From contig CAKQHO010000034.1 in assembly GCA_934234185.1 (NCBI GenBank), forward strand, positions 1-28,900: a stretch of DNA of 28,900 bases. The letters run 5' to 3'. Source of the DNA: an uncultured Psychrobacillus sp. (GTDB lineage: Bacteria > Bacillota > Bacilli > Bacillales_A > Planococcaceae). Position numbers and translations under genes: made by a program. The first letter of the stretch is position 1. Each line of letters begins with the position of its first letter. The notes beneath the pieces were generated by a model. The model was given only the letters and a program-made list of their open reading frames with translations, did not search any database and was not told the origin of the DNA. Shown one piece after another: positions 15,495-24,014 of this stretch.

Positions 15495-15523
15495 CTTATA
15501 TATGTACAAGTATTTCATTCCAA
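15495..15523 (-). promoter_or_regulatory. Promoter of the DUF2619-like gene
   Basis: Minus-strand TTGGAA (15518-15523) and TATAAG (15495-15500, 5 of 6) with a 17-bp spacer. The predicted start near 15488 gives a leader of about 20 nt. Confidence 0.6.
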
Positions 15524-15551
15524 AAATTTTATAGAAAACTCCTCATTCTCA

Positions 15552-15595
15552 TTAAAAAACACCATTTCTCCGTGAAGAGAAAATGGTGTTTTTGT
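15552..15595 (-). terminator. Terminator of hisS-aspS
   Basis: Minus-strand AACACCATTTTCTC pairs with GAG-AAATGGTGTT (one bulged base) and is followed by six T. It lies about 30 nt after the aspS stop. Confidence 0.9.
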
Positions 15596-15627
15596 AATTG
15601 CTTGAGAAACGTAAAAATCATGCTAGC

Positions 15628-17391
15628 TTATTTGAGCTTTAAATGAAGTTCATCTAGTTGGGCTTCAGCAACTGGGCTTGGAGCTTGTGTTAATAGGCAG
15701 CTTGCGCTTGCAGTTTTCGGGAAAGCAATAGTATCACGAAGATTGGTGCTTCCAGATAAAAGCATGACTAGGCGGTCTAGTCCAAACGCTACTCCCCCAT
15801 GAGGAGGTGTACCATATTCAAAAGCTTCTAGAAGGAATCCAAATTGTGCTTTTGCCTCTTCATCTGAGAAACCTAGAATTTGGAACATTTTTTCTTGAAC
15901 TGCCTTCGAATAAATTCTTAAGGATCCTCCACCTAGCTCATAGCCATTCAATACTAGGTCATATGCTTGTGCACGTACCTTGCTTGGATCTGTATCCATT
16001 AATGGAAGATCCTCGTCAGCAGGTCTTGTAAACGGATGATGGGCTGCATAATAACGCCCTTCCTTCTCATCGTACTCAAACAACGGCCAGTTAACAACCC
16101 ACAAAAATTCAAAACGAGTTTCATCAATTAATGATAAATCTTTTCCTAATTTTAAGCGTAGAGCTCCTAAGGCATCAGCTACTACAGATTTTTTATCAGC
16201 TACAAATAGAAGTAAATCTCCTGAAGAAGCATCTAATGTATTGATTAATGCTGTAGCTGCTTCTCCTTCAAAGAATTTTGCGATTGGTCCTTTTAGTCCC
16301 TCATCGTCAACCTTTAACCATGCAAGACCTTTTGCTCCATATCTACCAGCAAATTCTCCCAGCGCGTCTATATCTTTTCGAGAGTACTTATCTGCTGCTC
16401 CCTTTACATTGATTGCTTTAACTTGACCACCATTTTCAACTGCGGAAGAGAAAACTTTAAAGGAACTGTTTTTTACTGACTCCGATAAATCCTTAAGCTC
16501 TAAGCCGAATCGAACATCAGGTTTGTCAGAACCAAAACGATCCATTGCTTCATCATAATCCATTCGAGCAAAAGGTATATTGACATCTATGCCTTTTACA
16601 TCCTTCATAATTTTTTTCATCATCCGCTCATTCATTTCCATGATCTCATCAATAGAAAGGAAGCTCATTTCCATGTCAATTTGAGTAAACTCTGGCTGAC
16701 GATCTGCACGTAAATCTTCGTCACGGAAGCAGCGAGCTATTTGATAATACTTTTCAAATCCGCCAACCATTAATAATTGCTTAAATAACTGAGGGGATTG
16801 TGGTAGCGCATAAAACTCACCTTCATGTACACGGCTCGGCACTAAGTAGTCACGTGCACCTTCTGGAGTCGATTTTGTCAGAATTGGTGTTTCAACCTCA
16901 AGAAACCCTTCGTCATCAAGGAAGCGACGCACTGTTTTCGTAATATCAGAGCGCATTTTAAATGTCTCATACATTACTGGTCTTCTTAAATCTAAATATC
17001 GATATTTCAATCGGATATCTTCTCCAACATCAGATTGGTTTTCAATAGCAAAAGGAGGATTTTTTGCTTCATTTATAATCGTTGCCTCTGTTGCATAAAC
17101 TTCGATTGCTCCAGACGACATATTTTTATTAATTTGGTTTTCCGCTCTTGCTACTACCTCTCCCTTTACCTCGATAATATATTCATTGCGAAGCTTCTCA
17201 GCAACTTGTATAGCAGCTTCGGAATTTTCAGGGTTAAAAACTACTTGCACTAAGCCAGATCTATCTCTAACATCAACGAAGATAAGACCACCTAAGTCTC
17301 TTCTTTTTTGTACCCAGCCAATTAAATTTACCGATTGTCCAATATGTTGTTCGTTTAATTCCCCGCTAGTATGTGTTCTACTCATATTCAC
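15628..17391 (-). CDS. aspS: Aspartyl-tRNA synthetase
   Basis: A 587-residue bacterial-type class IIb synthetase. The N-terminal OB-fold anticodon-binding domain is visible (GWVQKRRDLGGLIFVDVRDRSG, 25-46), then motif 1 around residues 160-175, motif 2 at FRDEDLRADRQPEFTQ (222-237), the bacterial GAD insertion, and motif 3 near the C-terminus (AFGLDRLVMLLSG). The length matches the family. The start is unsettled: GTG 17391 lies 4 nt after GGAGG (17396-17400), while ATG 17385, two codons later, lies 10 nt after it. Homologues suggest the shorter form, MSRTH. With GTG the gene overlaps the hisS stop codon by 4 nt, implying translational coupling. Expression depends on the T-box leader upstream of hisS. 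Confidence 0.97.
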   Translation of the reverse strand: MNMSRTHTSGELNEQHIGQSVNLIGWVQKRRDLGGLIFVDVRDRSGLVQVVFNPENSEAAIQVAEKLRNEYIIEVKGEVVARAENQINKNMSSGAIEVYATEATIINEAKNPPFAIENQSDVGEDIRLKYRYLDLRRPVMYETFKMRSDITKTVRRFLDDEGFLEVETPILTKSTPEGARDYLVPSRVHEGEFYALPQSPQLFKQLLMVGGFEKYYQIARCFRDEDLRADRQPEFTQIDMEMSFLSIDEIMEMNERMMKKIMKDVKGIDVNIPFARMDYDEAMDRFGSDKPDVRFGLELKDLSESVKNSSFKVFSSAVENGGQVKAINVKGAADKYSRKDIDALGEFAGRYGAKGLAWLKVDDEGLKGPIAKFFEGEAATALINTLDASSGDLLLFVADKKSVVADALGALRLKLGKDLSLIDETRFEFLWVVNWPLFEYDEKEGRYYAAHHPFTRPADEDLPLMDTDPSKVRAQAYDLVLNGYELGGGSLRIYSKAVQEKMFQILGFSDEEAKAQFGFLLEAFEYGTPPHGGVAFGLDRLVMLLSGSTNLRDTIAFPKTASASCLLTQAPSPVAEAQLDELHLKLK

Positions 17392-18665
17392 TTATCCTCC
17401 GATATTTTTTTTACTTCGTTTAGTATGGAGCTAAAAGGTACAGAGTACTGATCGCCGGTTGATAAATCCTTTAAAACGACGCTTTCTTTCTCTAGTTCCT
17501 CTTCTCCTATAACGATTACAGCTTTCGCATTTAAACGATCTGCTGATTTGAACTGTGCCTTAATTTTTCTATTTAAATAATCCAATTCTGCTGAAATTCC
17601 ATTTTGTCTTAAGTTATAAGCAATAGAAGTTGCTTTTGCTTTCGCAGCTTCTCCCATTGTCGCAATGTATACATCTAAGGAAGAAACATTTTCAAATGCC
17701 ACTCCCTCTGCATCCATCGCCATAAGAAGACGTTCTATGCTCATTGCAAACCCGATACCTGGAGCATCTGGTCCACCAAGCTGTTCTACCAAGCCGTTGT
17801 ATCTACCTCCACCAGCTAAAGTAGTAATTGCTCCAAATCCATCAGCTGCACTCATGATTTCAAAAGCAGTATGATTATAATAATCCAGCCCTCTTACTAG
17901 GTTAGAATCTACTTCAAAAGGTATATCTAAAATAGTTAAATATTCCTTCACTTTTTCAAAATAGGCTGCTGACTCTTCATTTAAAAAGTCTGCTAATGAC
18001 GGTGCAGTGCTCATTAACGGATTAGTGCGATCCACTTTACAATCCAATATTCTTAATGGATTTTTTTCTAGTCTATTTTGACAGTCCGTACAAAACTCCT
18101 TAATATGTGGTTGAAAGTGATTTACTAATGCTTCCCGATGAGCAACACGGCTTTCTGTATCTCCTAATGAATTAATTACTAGCTTTAACTTTTTTAAGCC
18201 CGCCTTTTGATAAACAGACATAGCAAGAGAAATGACTTCCGCATCTACTACTGGATCTTTACTACCAATTGCTTCAATTCCAAATTGCACGAATTGACGG
18301 TATCTGCCTGCCTGCTGTCTTTCATATCGAAACATTGGTCCCATATAGTAAAGCTTTACCGGTTGGTCAGGATAACCAAACATCTTATGTTCTACAAAAG
18401 AACGAACAACGGAAGCAGTACCTTCTGGACGAAGTGTCAAGGAACGGTCTCCTCTATCTTGGAATGTGTACATTTCTTTCTGTACAATATCCGTTGTATC
18501 CCCTACTCCTCTGGTGAATAGCTCTGTATGTTCAAAGATTGGCGTGCGAAGCTCACTGTAATGGTAAGCCCTACATTGCTCCCTAATTAGCTCTTCTACA
18601 GCCTGCCACTTAAATGTTTCCGAAGGCAAGATATCTTGTGTTCCTCTTGGCAATTTAATATCCAT
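17388..18665 (-). CDS. hisS: Histidyl-tRNA synthetase
   Basis: A 425-residue class II synthetase. Class II motif 2 is seen in MFRYERQQAGRYRQF (111-125), preceded by TLRPEGTA (77-84); the histidine-specific motifs LVRGLDYYNHTAFE and the glycine-rich GGGRYNGLVEQLGG follow, and the C-terminal anticodon-binding domain is present. The length equals that of B. subtilis HisS. The start ATG 18665 is preceded by AAGGGAGA at a normal distance. The first gene of the hisS-aspS pair, it is headed by a T-box leader. The start of aspS lies inside or immediately after its last codons, so the products should be made in step. Confidence 0.98.
   Translation of the reverse strand: MDIKLPRGTQDILPSETFKWQAVEELIREQCRAYHYSELRTPIFEHTELFTRGVGDTTDIVQKEMYTFQDRGDRSLTLRPEGTASVVRSFVEHKMFGYPDQPVKLYYMGPMFRYERQQAGRYRQFVQFGIEAIGSKDPVVDAEVISLAMSVYQKAGLKKLKLVINSLGDTESRVAHREALVNHFQPHIKEFCTDCQNRLEKNPLRILDCKVDRTNPLMSTAPSLADFLNEESAAYFEKVKEYLTILDIPFEVDSNLVRGLDYYNHTAFEIMSAADGFGAITTLAGGGRYNGLVEQLGGPDAPGIGFAMSIERLLMAMDAEGVAFENVSSLDVYIATMGEAAKAKATSIAYNLRQNGISAELDYLNRKIKAQFKSADRLNAKAVIVIGEEELEKESVVLKDLSTGDQYSVPFSSILNEVKKISEDK
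17396..17400 (-). promoter_or_regulatory. Ribosome binding site of aspS inside hisS
   Basis: Minus-strand GGAGG is part of the final hisS codons. It serves GTG 17391 (4 nt away) or ATG 17385 (10 nt away); neither spacing is ideal, so the start stays open. Confidence 0.7.
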
Positions 18666-18730
18666 GTCTATTCTCCCTTTCTTTCAAAAAACTTATCCAG
18701 ACTTTTCAAATGTCAGGATTGTCTTGGAAC

Positions 18731-18991
18731 AAATAAAAAAGCCCTCGCCCCTTGCATATAGCAAGGGACGAGAGCTTATGTAAGCTTCCGCGGTTCCACC
18801 CTAGTTGGTCAAAAAAATTGACCCTCTCAAATACTGGATAACGGCCAGCTCCGTTTTTGCCTACTAAAAGACTCTCTTTCGACAAAAATCCTCTCGAATG
18901 TTGTTCACTCTTTGTGCGATGTAGGAAAGATTTCAGCCACGTCTTTCCCTCTCTTGCCATCCAAAGCAAAGAAGCTACTTTTTCGGTCATC
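18731..18991 (-). promoter_or_regulatory. T-box riboswitch leader of hisS-aspS
   Basis: The T-box sequence AGGGTGGAACCGCG is at 18789-18802 on the minus strand, preceded by a Stem I that starts near GATGACCG (18984-18991), with AAGTAG, AGAGAGGGAAAG and GTGGCTGAAA elements, and followed by a terminator. The proximal helix can be drawn as TTCTTTG with CAAAGAG, leaving TGAACAACA before TTCG as the 3' strand of the specifier loop. The His codon CAT (18898-18900) is at its edge, but CAA and AAC are also there. No Asp codon is present in this stretch. I favour histidine, with the exact codon unresolved. Confidence 0.94.
18736..18775 (-). terminator. Attenuator of the hisS T-box
   Basis: Minus-strand GCTCTCGTCCCTTGC pairs with GCAAGGGGCGAGGGC (wobbles included) around a 5-nt loop and is followed by six T. 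Confidence 0.93.
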
Positions 18992-19018
18992 GGTTATGTT
19001 AGTTTTTGATTATACTTT

Positions 19019-19047
19019 ATCATAATGACGGATTGGAAATAAGTCAA
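19019..19047 (-). promoter_or_regulatory. Promoter of the hisS-aspS leader
   Basis: Minus-strand TTGACT (19042-19047) and TATGAT (19019-19024), each 5 of 6 to consensus, with a 17-bp spacer. It lies only 65 bp from the divergent amidase gene. Confidence 0.87.
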
Positions 19048-19112
19048 CCCTTTTAAATAAAGAGTAGTATTTTTTTTTCAGACTATTTACAATAGGAGTA
19101 GGAGGTGTACCA

Positions 19113-20639
19113 ATGAAAGATAAATTATTACATAAAATGACAATTTTCTTCATTTCCTTTCTACTGCTCATACCAGCTAGTGTACAAGCAATAGACGAAG
19201 AATACACAGTAGATGTCCACTCACTGAAGGTTCGTTCAGGACCAGGAATTACCTACAGTATAATAGGTTCTGTTAAGCAAAACGAAAAACTGAAGGTAAT
19301 TGGGAAAGAAAATGACTGGCTGCAAATTAAGTATGGATCTAATATTGGCTGGGTAGCAAGCTGGTATACATCTAAGCCAGCACAAGAGCTTACTCACAAG
19401 CAAATTGTAGCAAAAGTCAATCACTTAAATGTTCGTACTCAGCCCTCTACCTCTTCAGCTGTCATTGGACAACTAAATGAGGGAGAAAAATTTCTTGCAT
19501 TGAGAATGGAAGGAGATTGGGTTGAAATTGACTTTCAGAACCAAAAAGGCTGGGTAAACAATACATACATAACTATTATCGACCAATCATCTCAAGAAAA
19601 TACCTTGCCTTCTTCTAAAAATGGTAATAAAAAGTTTACGATCAATGTGGATACACTTAACGTAAGAGCTAAAGCTGATTTGTCCTCCAAAAAGCTTGGA
19701 CAGGTAAAAAAAGGAGAAGCTTTTAAGGTACTAGATATAGATCATCAATGGGTTCAAATTGAAATATCTGGCAAGAAAGGTTGGGTGTATAGCTTTTATG
19801 GCACAATAGCCAATGAAGTACCGACTACTTCTGACAAGAAAGAAGCAATTACAGTTCTTTACAATGGGACAAACATTAGATCTAGTAATTCAACAACAAG
19901 TAATGTAGTTTATAGAGCAGCAGCTGGAGAGATGTTCACAGTTCAAGAAAAGATTAATGATTGGTATAAGATTGAATTAGCAGATCAAACAAGTGCTTAT
20001 GTCGCTAGCTGGGTTGTATCTTCAAGCTCTAACTCTGTTCCAGCTACTACCTCAGAAAAGCAGCAGACAACAGAAAGCCGTAAAAAAGGTAGTCTTAAAG
20101 GAGTTTCCATTGTAATTGATGCTGGGCACGGGGGGAACGACAGAGGAACAACCGGAGCGCTTGGTACTGACGAAAAGGATATCACACTTAAAACAGCTGA
20201 AATACTTGCAAGTAAGCTGCAAGCTGCAGGTGCTACCGTTATTATGACTAGAGAGTCCGATGAATATGTTGATTTAAGAAAGCGAGTCTCTATTGGTCAT
20301 CAAGCAGATGCTGACGCATTCATTAGTCTGCATTATGATGCAATTGAAAACAGTTCTGTGCGCGGTTTTACCACGTATTACATGCATGGCTATCAAAAGG
20401 ATCTTGCGAAGTTTGTACATGAAGGATTAGGTAATATGATATCTTTAAGAAATCGGGGGGTACAGCCTGGAAACTATCTTGTGCTACGTGAAAACAAACA
20501 AAAAGCTATTTTAATAGAGTTAGGATACCTAAGTAATCCAACTGAGGAGCAGCATGTAACAACTCATGCTTTCCGCGAACAGGCTAGTCACGGAATTTAT
20601 AACGGTATTATCAATTACTTTGATAGCCTCTTAAAGTAA
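19113..20639 (+). CDS. Secreted N-acetylmuramoyl-L-alanine amidase with four SH3b domains (YrvJ-like)
   Basis: A 508-residue exported cell-wall hydrolase. Residues 1-26 form a signal peptide (basic start, hydrophobic core IFFISFLLLIPA, cleavage after SVQA). Four bacterial SH3 domains follow at about 29-86, 97-155, 175-231 and 245-302, each with the 'LNVR/LKVRSGP' start and 'GWV/W' end; they should bind peptidoglycan. After a Ser/Thr-rich linker comes an Amidase_3 zinc domain (about 330-505) with H339 (DAGHGG), E354 and H407 (SLHYDA) as ligands and E469 (LIELGYLSN) as the catalytic acid, so it should be active, cleaving the MurNAc-L-Ala bond. The start ATG 19113 has GGAGG 7 nt upstream. Its promoter is not clear. 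The hisS promoter and the amidase diverge. Confidence 0.95.
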   Translation: MKDKLLHKMTIFFISFLLLIPASVQAIDEEYTVDVHSLKVRSGPGITYSIIGSVKQNEKLKVIGKENDWLQIKYGSNIGWVASWYTSKPAQELTHKQIVAKVNHLNVRTQPSTSSAVIGQLNEGEKFLALRMEGDWVEIDFQNQKGWVNNTYITIIDQSSQENTLPSSKNGNKKFTINVDTLNVRAKADLSSKKLGQVKKGEAFKVLDIDHQWVQIEISGKKGWVYSFYGTIANEVPTTSDKKEAITVLYNGTNIRSSNSTTSNVVYRAAAGEMFTVQEKINDWYKIELADQTSAYVASWVVSSSSNSVPATTSEKQQTTESRKKGSLKGVSIVIDAGHGGNDRGTTGALGTDEKDITLKTAEILASKLQAAGATVIMTRESDEYVDLRKRVSIGHQADADAFISLHYDAIENSSVRGFTTYYMHGYQKDLAKFVHEGLGNMISLRNRGVQPGNYLVLRENKQKAILIELGYLSNPTEEQHVTTHAFREQASHGIYNGIINYFDSLLK

Positions 20640-20673
20640 GATAAGCTGAATATATTGGCTGTCCAAAACATAA

Positions 20674-20710
20674 AAAGCCGAGGAAGAGTTCATTTCTCTT
20701 CTTCGGCTTT
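20674..20710. terminator. Terminator shared by the amidase and dtd
   Basis: AAAGCCGA-GAAGAG and CTCTTC-TCGGCTTT form a long stem with one mismatched or bulged position. The minus-strand T-run is better, so it mainly ends the rel-dtd transcript, but it also lies directly after the plus-strand amidase. Confidence 0.88.
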
Positions 20711-20716
20711 ACTATA

Positions 20717-21154
20717 TTAAGCTTCTAACATAATCGTGACGGGACCATCATTTGTAAATGTTACGTCCATCATTGCTCCAAAAACCCCTGTTTCCACAAC
20801 AATATTTTTTGCACGGAGCTTTTCATTGAAAAGCTCCCAAAGAGGCTTCGCTTGTTCAGGACGGGCAGCATCTGTAAAGCTTGGCCTTCTCCCCCTTTTA
20901 GTATCAGCATAAAGAGTAAACTGAGACACAGAAAGAATTGCCCCATCTACATCAGCTAGGGAATAATTCATTTTCTTATTATCATCTTCGAAAAGGCGTA
21001 AGGCCGATATCTTATCTGCTAAATAACTAACTTCTGCTTCTGTATCTGTTCCTGAAATACCAACTAATAATAAATAGCCATGATCTATTTTTCCTGTTAT
21101 TTCATTTTCCACTGTAACACTCGCATTTTTACATCTTTGAAGTAAAACTTTCAT
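20717..21154 (-). CDS. dtd: D-aminoacyl-tRNA deacylase
   Basis: A 145-residue enzyme that removes D-amino acids (and glycine from tRNA-Ala) from mischarged tRNA, in the cytosol. The family motifs are present: SQFTLYADTKRGRRPSFTDAA in the middle, and the C-terminal Gly-cisPro motif GPVT (137-140) in NDGPVTIML. The length agrees with bacterial Dtd. I start it at ATG 21154, behind AAAGGAG at 8 nt, rather than at an upstream in-frame codon that would add 49 unrelated residues overlapping the end of rel. It follows rel by 13 nt and shares its transcript; a terminator follows. Confidence 0.96.
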   Translation of the reverse strand: MKVLLQRCKNASVTVENEITGKIDHGYLLLVGISGTDTEAEVSYLADKISALRLFEDDNKKMNYSLADVDGAILSVSQFTLYADTKRGRRPSFTDAARPEQAKPLWELFNEKLRAKNIVVETGVFGAMMDVTFTNDGPVTIMLEA

Positions 21155-21167
21155 GAAGGGAACTCCT

Positions 21168-23360
21168 TTAATTGATAATACGTTGAACCGAATATACATC
21201 CGGCAGCTGTTTAATGCGATCCACCACTTTATGCAAATGTGATATGTTTGTAATAAGGATAGATAAATGAATGGTAGCAATATCACTATCCGATTTTCCA
21301 CTCACAGCTACTATATTCGTCTTGGATTCATTTACAACCTGCAATACTTCATTCAACAAACCAGCTCGGTCAAATGCAAAAACTTCAATATCAACTTGAT
21401 AATCCTTCTTCGAGGCTATATCCGCTTGTTCCCATTCTACAGAAATGATTCGAGTATGTGCTTCATCGTTTTGGACATTTGGACAGTCTGCTCGGTGAAC
21501 AGATACTCCTCTTCCTTTTGTAATGAAACCAACTATTTCATCTCCTGGCACTGGACTACAGCATCTAGAAAGTCGAATTAAAAGATTATCAATCCCTTTT
21601 ACAATAACTCCTGATTCGGTTGCCTTTTTACTAACAGGTGCGTTCATTTCTGAATGAATTTTTTCAAGGGCTTCTTCCTGATCACGAATTTTACGCATTT
21701 TTTCGGCAAGTCGATTTACCACCTGCTGAGCAGTGATCCCATTAAATCCAACAGCCGCATATAAGTCTTCTTCTCCAGCAAAAGCATATTTTTCACAAAC
21801 GCGCTTAATATTTTCAGAGGTTAGAACCTCTTTTACATCAAATTCTTGGGCTTTTATTTCTTTTTCAATTGATTCTTTACCCTTTATGATGTTTTCATCT
21901 CTCAGCTGCTTTTTAAAAAATTGCTTAATTTTATTTTTTGCTTGGGAGGACTGCGCAATTTTTATCCAATCACGACTCGGTCCAAAAGATTGCTTGGATG
22001 TAAGAACTTCAATAATATCGCCTGTTTTTAGCTTCGTATCAAGCGGTACCATTTTTCCATTTACCTTGGCTCCGATTGTCTTGTTTCCAACCTCTGAATG
22101 GACACGATAAGCAAAGTCTATCGGAACAGAGCTTGCAGGCAGCTCGATTACATCCCCCTTTGGTGTGAAAACGTAGACCATATCAGAGAACAAATCAAAC
22201 TTCAACGATTCCATAAATTCCTCTGCATTAGAAGATTCCTGTTGAAACTCTAAAATTTCTCTAAACCAAGAAAGCTTCGAATCAATGGTCTGCTTTCCAG
22301 TTTCTACCTTCTTACCTTCCTTATACGCCCAATGAGCAGCAACCCCATACTCGGCAATATTGTGCATTTCCTCTGTACGAATTTGTACCTCTAGCGGCTC
22401 ACCATTTGGTCCAATTACGGTAGTGTGAAGGGACTGATAGAGATTTTGCTTCGGCATAGCAATATAATCTTTAAATCTTCCTGGCATCGGCTTCCATAAT
22501 GTATGAATGACACCAAGCACCGCATAACAGTCTTTAATGCTTTTCACTATTATTCTCATAGCCAACAAATCGTATATTTCATTGAATTGCTTATTTTGGA
22601 CTACCATTTTTCGATAAATACTATAAATATGTTTAGGGCGTCCAGAGATATCTGCTTCAACTTCCATTTCACTTAGCTGCTTCTTAATATCGGTCATTAC
22701 ATCACTTAAGTATGATTCCCGTTCGGTACGTTTTTTCTTCATGAAGTTAACGATACGATAATACTGCTGAGGATTTAAATATCTCAAAGCGGTATCCTCT
22801 AACTCCCACTTCACTGCAGAAATACCTAGCCTATGAGCCAGAGGGGCAAAAATCTCAAGTGTCTCATTCGAAATACGTCTTTGTTTTTCTTCTGGCAGAT
22901 GCTTAAGTGTACGCATATTATGTAGACGATCAGCAAGCTTGATTAATATAATACGAATGTCCTGCGCCATAGCAATAAACATTTTTCGATGATTTTCTGC
23001 TTGCTGTTCTTCCTTAGACATATATTTAATTTTACCTAGCTTGGTAACACCTTCTACTAGCAGTGCAACCTCTTCGTTAAACTCTCTAACTATATCTTCT
23101 CGAGTATATTCTGTATCTTCTACGACATCATGTAAAAAACCAGCAGCCACGGTTTCAGGATCCATTTGAAGGTCGGCAAGAATTCCAGCTACTTGAATTG
23201 GATGTAAAATATATGGTTCACCCGAATTACGAAATTGTTCACGGTGGGCATGCTCCGCCAATTCGTAGGCTTTCTTTACAAAGTCAACATGCTCTTTATT
23301 CATATAAATAGAAACCGTATGAAAAACATCTTCTGCTGTTTTCACCTGATCTTTTGCCAT
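21168..23360 (-). CDS. relA: Bifunctional (p)ppGpp synthetase/hydrolase Rel
   Basis: A 730-residue long RSH enzyme, the main stringent-response protein of Firmicutes, making (p)ppGpp from ATP and GTP/GDP on stalled ribosomes and degrading it. The HD hydrolase domain is intact (H53 in YILHPIQVAG, H77-D78 in GFLHDVVEDT). The synthetase follows, with the GRFKDYIAMPKQNLYQSLHTTV block and EVQIRTEEMHNIAEYGVAAHW. Then come TGS (DVIELPASSVPIDFAYRVHSEVG), the zinc-finger-like SRCCSPVPGDEIVGFITKGRG and a C-terminal ACT domain. Hydrolase and synthetase motifs are both intact, so it should be bifunctional rather than a RelA-only type. The start ATG 23360 has AGGTGAG 5 nt upstream. It appears to have its own promoter inside the apt terminator. 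Confidence 0.97.
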   Translation of the reverse strand: MAKDQVKTAEDVFHTVSIYMNKEHVDFVKKAYELAEHAHREQFRNSGEPYILHPIQVAGILADLQMDPETVAAGFLHDVVEDTEYTREDIVREFNEEVALLVEGVTKLGKIKYMSKEEQQAENHRKMFIAMAQDIRIILIKLADRLHNMRTLKHLPEEKQRRISNETLEIFAPLAHRLGISAVKWELEDTALRYLNPQQYYRIVNFMKKKRTERESYLSDVMTDIKKQLSEMEVEADISGRPKHIYSIYRKMVVQNKQFNEIYDLLAMRIIVKSIKDCYAVLGVIHTLWKPMPGRFKDYIAMPKQNLYQSLHTTVIGPNGEPLEVQIRTEEMHNIAEYGVAAHWAYKEGKKVETGKQTIDSKLSWFREILEFQQESSNAEEFMESLKFDLFSDMVYVFTPKGDVIELPASSVPIDFAYRVHSEVGNKTIGAKVNGKMVPLDTKLKTGDIIEVLTSKQSFGPSRDWIKIAQSSQAKNKIKQFFKKQLRDENIIKGKESIEKEIKAQEFDVKEVLTSENIKRVCEKYAFAGEEDLYAAVGFNGITAQQVVNRLAEKMRKIRDQEEALEKIHSEMNAPVSKKATESGVIVKGIDNLLIRLSRCCSPVPGDEIVGFITKGRGVSVHRADCPNVQNDEAHTRIISVEWEQADIASKKDYQVDIEVFAFDRAGLLNEVLQVVNESKTNIVAVSGKSDSDIATIHLSILITNISHLHKVVDRIKQLPDVYSVQRIIN

Positions 23361-23410
23361 GTCAACTCACCTGTTTTCATTATTTTTCAAAAATAGTATA
23401 TAAACTATAT

Positions 23411-23438
23411 TTTATAAAAAAAAAGAGGGACTTGTAAA
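23411..23438 (-). promoter_or_regulatory. Possible promoter of rel-dtd inside the apt terminator
   Basis: Minus-strand TTTACA (23433-23438, 5 of 6) and TATAAA (23411-23416, 5 of 6) with a 16-bp spacer. The -35 element is the loop region of the apt terminator hairpin and the spacer holds its T-run. The predicted start near 23404 gives a leader of about 45 nt. A second TATACT-like -10 closer to the gene lacks a -35. Confidence 0.5.
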
Positions 23439-23449
23439 GTCCACCCTTC
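23416..23449 (-). terminator. Terminator of apt
   Basis: Minus-strand AGGG-T-GGACTT pairs with AAGTCC-CTCT around a 3-nt loop (one bulged T, one wobble) and is followed by nine T. Confidence 0.85.
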
Positions 23450-23498
23450 TATTGAAATTGCTCGTAAGGCTTTTACCTACTATAAACCGCTAATTACC

Positions 23499-24014
23499 TT
23501 AGTTATATTGCATTAAAGTACGGATATTATAGTCTTTCAGCTTGTCTCTACCGTTTAAATAAGTTAGCTCAATTAGGAAAGCACAGCCTACTACAACTCC
23601 ACCTAATTCCTCCACTAATTTTATAGTAGCTTCAATTGTACCACCAGTCGCCAAAAGATCGTCTACAATTAATACTCTTTGGCCAGGTTTAACAGCATCT
23701 TTATGCATAGTTAGCACATCTTTACCGTATTCTAGACCGTATTCAGCGCGAATCACCTCACGTGGAAGCTTCCCTTCCTTACGTACCGGTGCAAAACCTA
23801 CTCCCAATGCATAAGCCACTGGACATCCAATGATGAAGCCGCGTGCCTCTGGTCCAACGATAATATCTGCATCTACTTCTTTTGCGTATTCAACGATTTG
23901 ATCTGTAGCATATTTATATGCCTCACCGTTATCCATTATAGTAGTGATATCTTTAAAACGGATACCTGGTTTTGGCCAATCCTCTACAATTGTTACATAC
24001 TTCTTTAAATCCAT
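23499..24014 (-). CDS. apt: Adenine phosphoribosyltransferase
   Basis: A 171-residue type I phosphoribosyltransferase that salvages adenine to AMP using PRPP, in the cytosol. The PRPP motif is VLIVDDLLATGGT (114-126); the N-terminal YVTIVEDWPKPGIRFKDITT and GPEARGFIIGCPVAYALG are characteristic of Apt. The length is normal for the family. The start ATG 24014 has GAGGAGG 7 nt upstream and lies within the last codons of recJ, overlapping by 10 nt in another frame, so translation is probably coupled to recJ. It is followed by an intrinsic terminator. Confidence 0.97.
   Translation of the reverse strand: MDLKKYVTIVEDWPKPGIRFKDITTIMDNGEAYKYATDQIVEYAKEVDADIIVGPEARGFIIGCPVAYALGVGFAPVRKEGKLPREVIRAEYGLEYGKDVLTMHKDAVKPGQRVLIVDDLLATGGTIEATIKLVEELGGVVVGCAFLIELTYLNGRDKLKDYNIRTLMQYN

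Noticed and set aside
18706..18990. 94-residue minus-strand open frame ahead of hisS
   Set aside because: It lies entirely on the T-box leader, including the conserved T-box and terminator; no ribosome site, and the RNA element explains the conservation.
19048..19112. Promoter of the amidase gene
   Set aside because: TACAAT occurs at 19088 but no acceptable -35 was found, and the start would fall at the ribosome site; left unannotated.
21155..21301. N-terminal extension of dtd by 49 residues
   Set aside because: It overlaps the end of rel, does not match Dtd proteins, and the strong AAAGGAG site points to ATG 21154.
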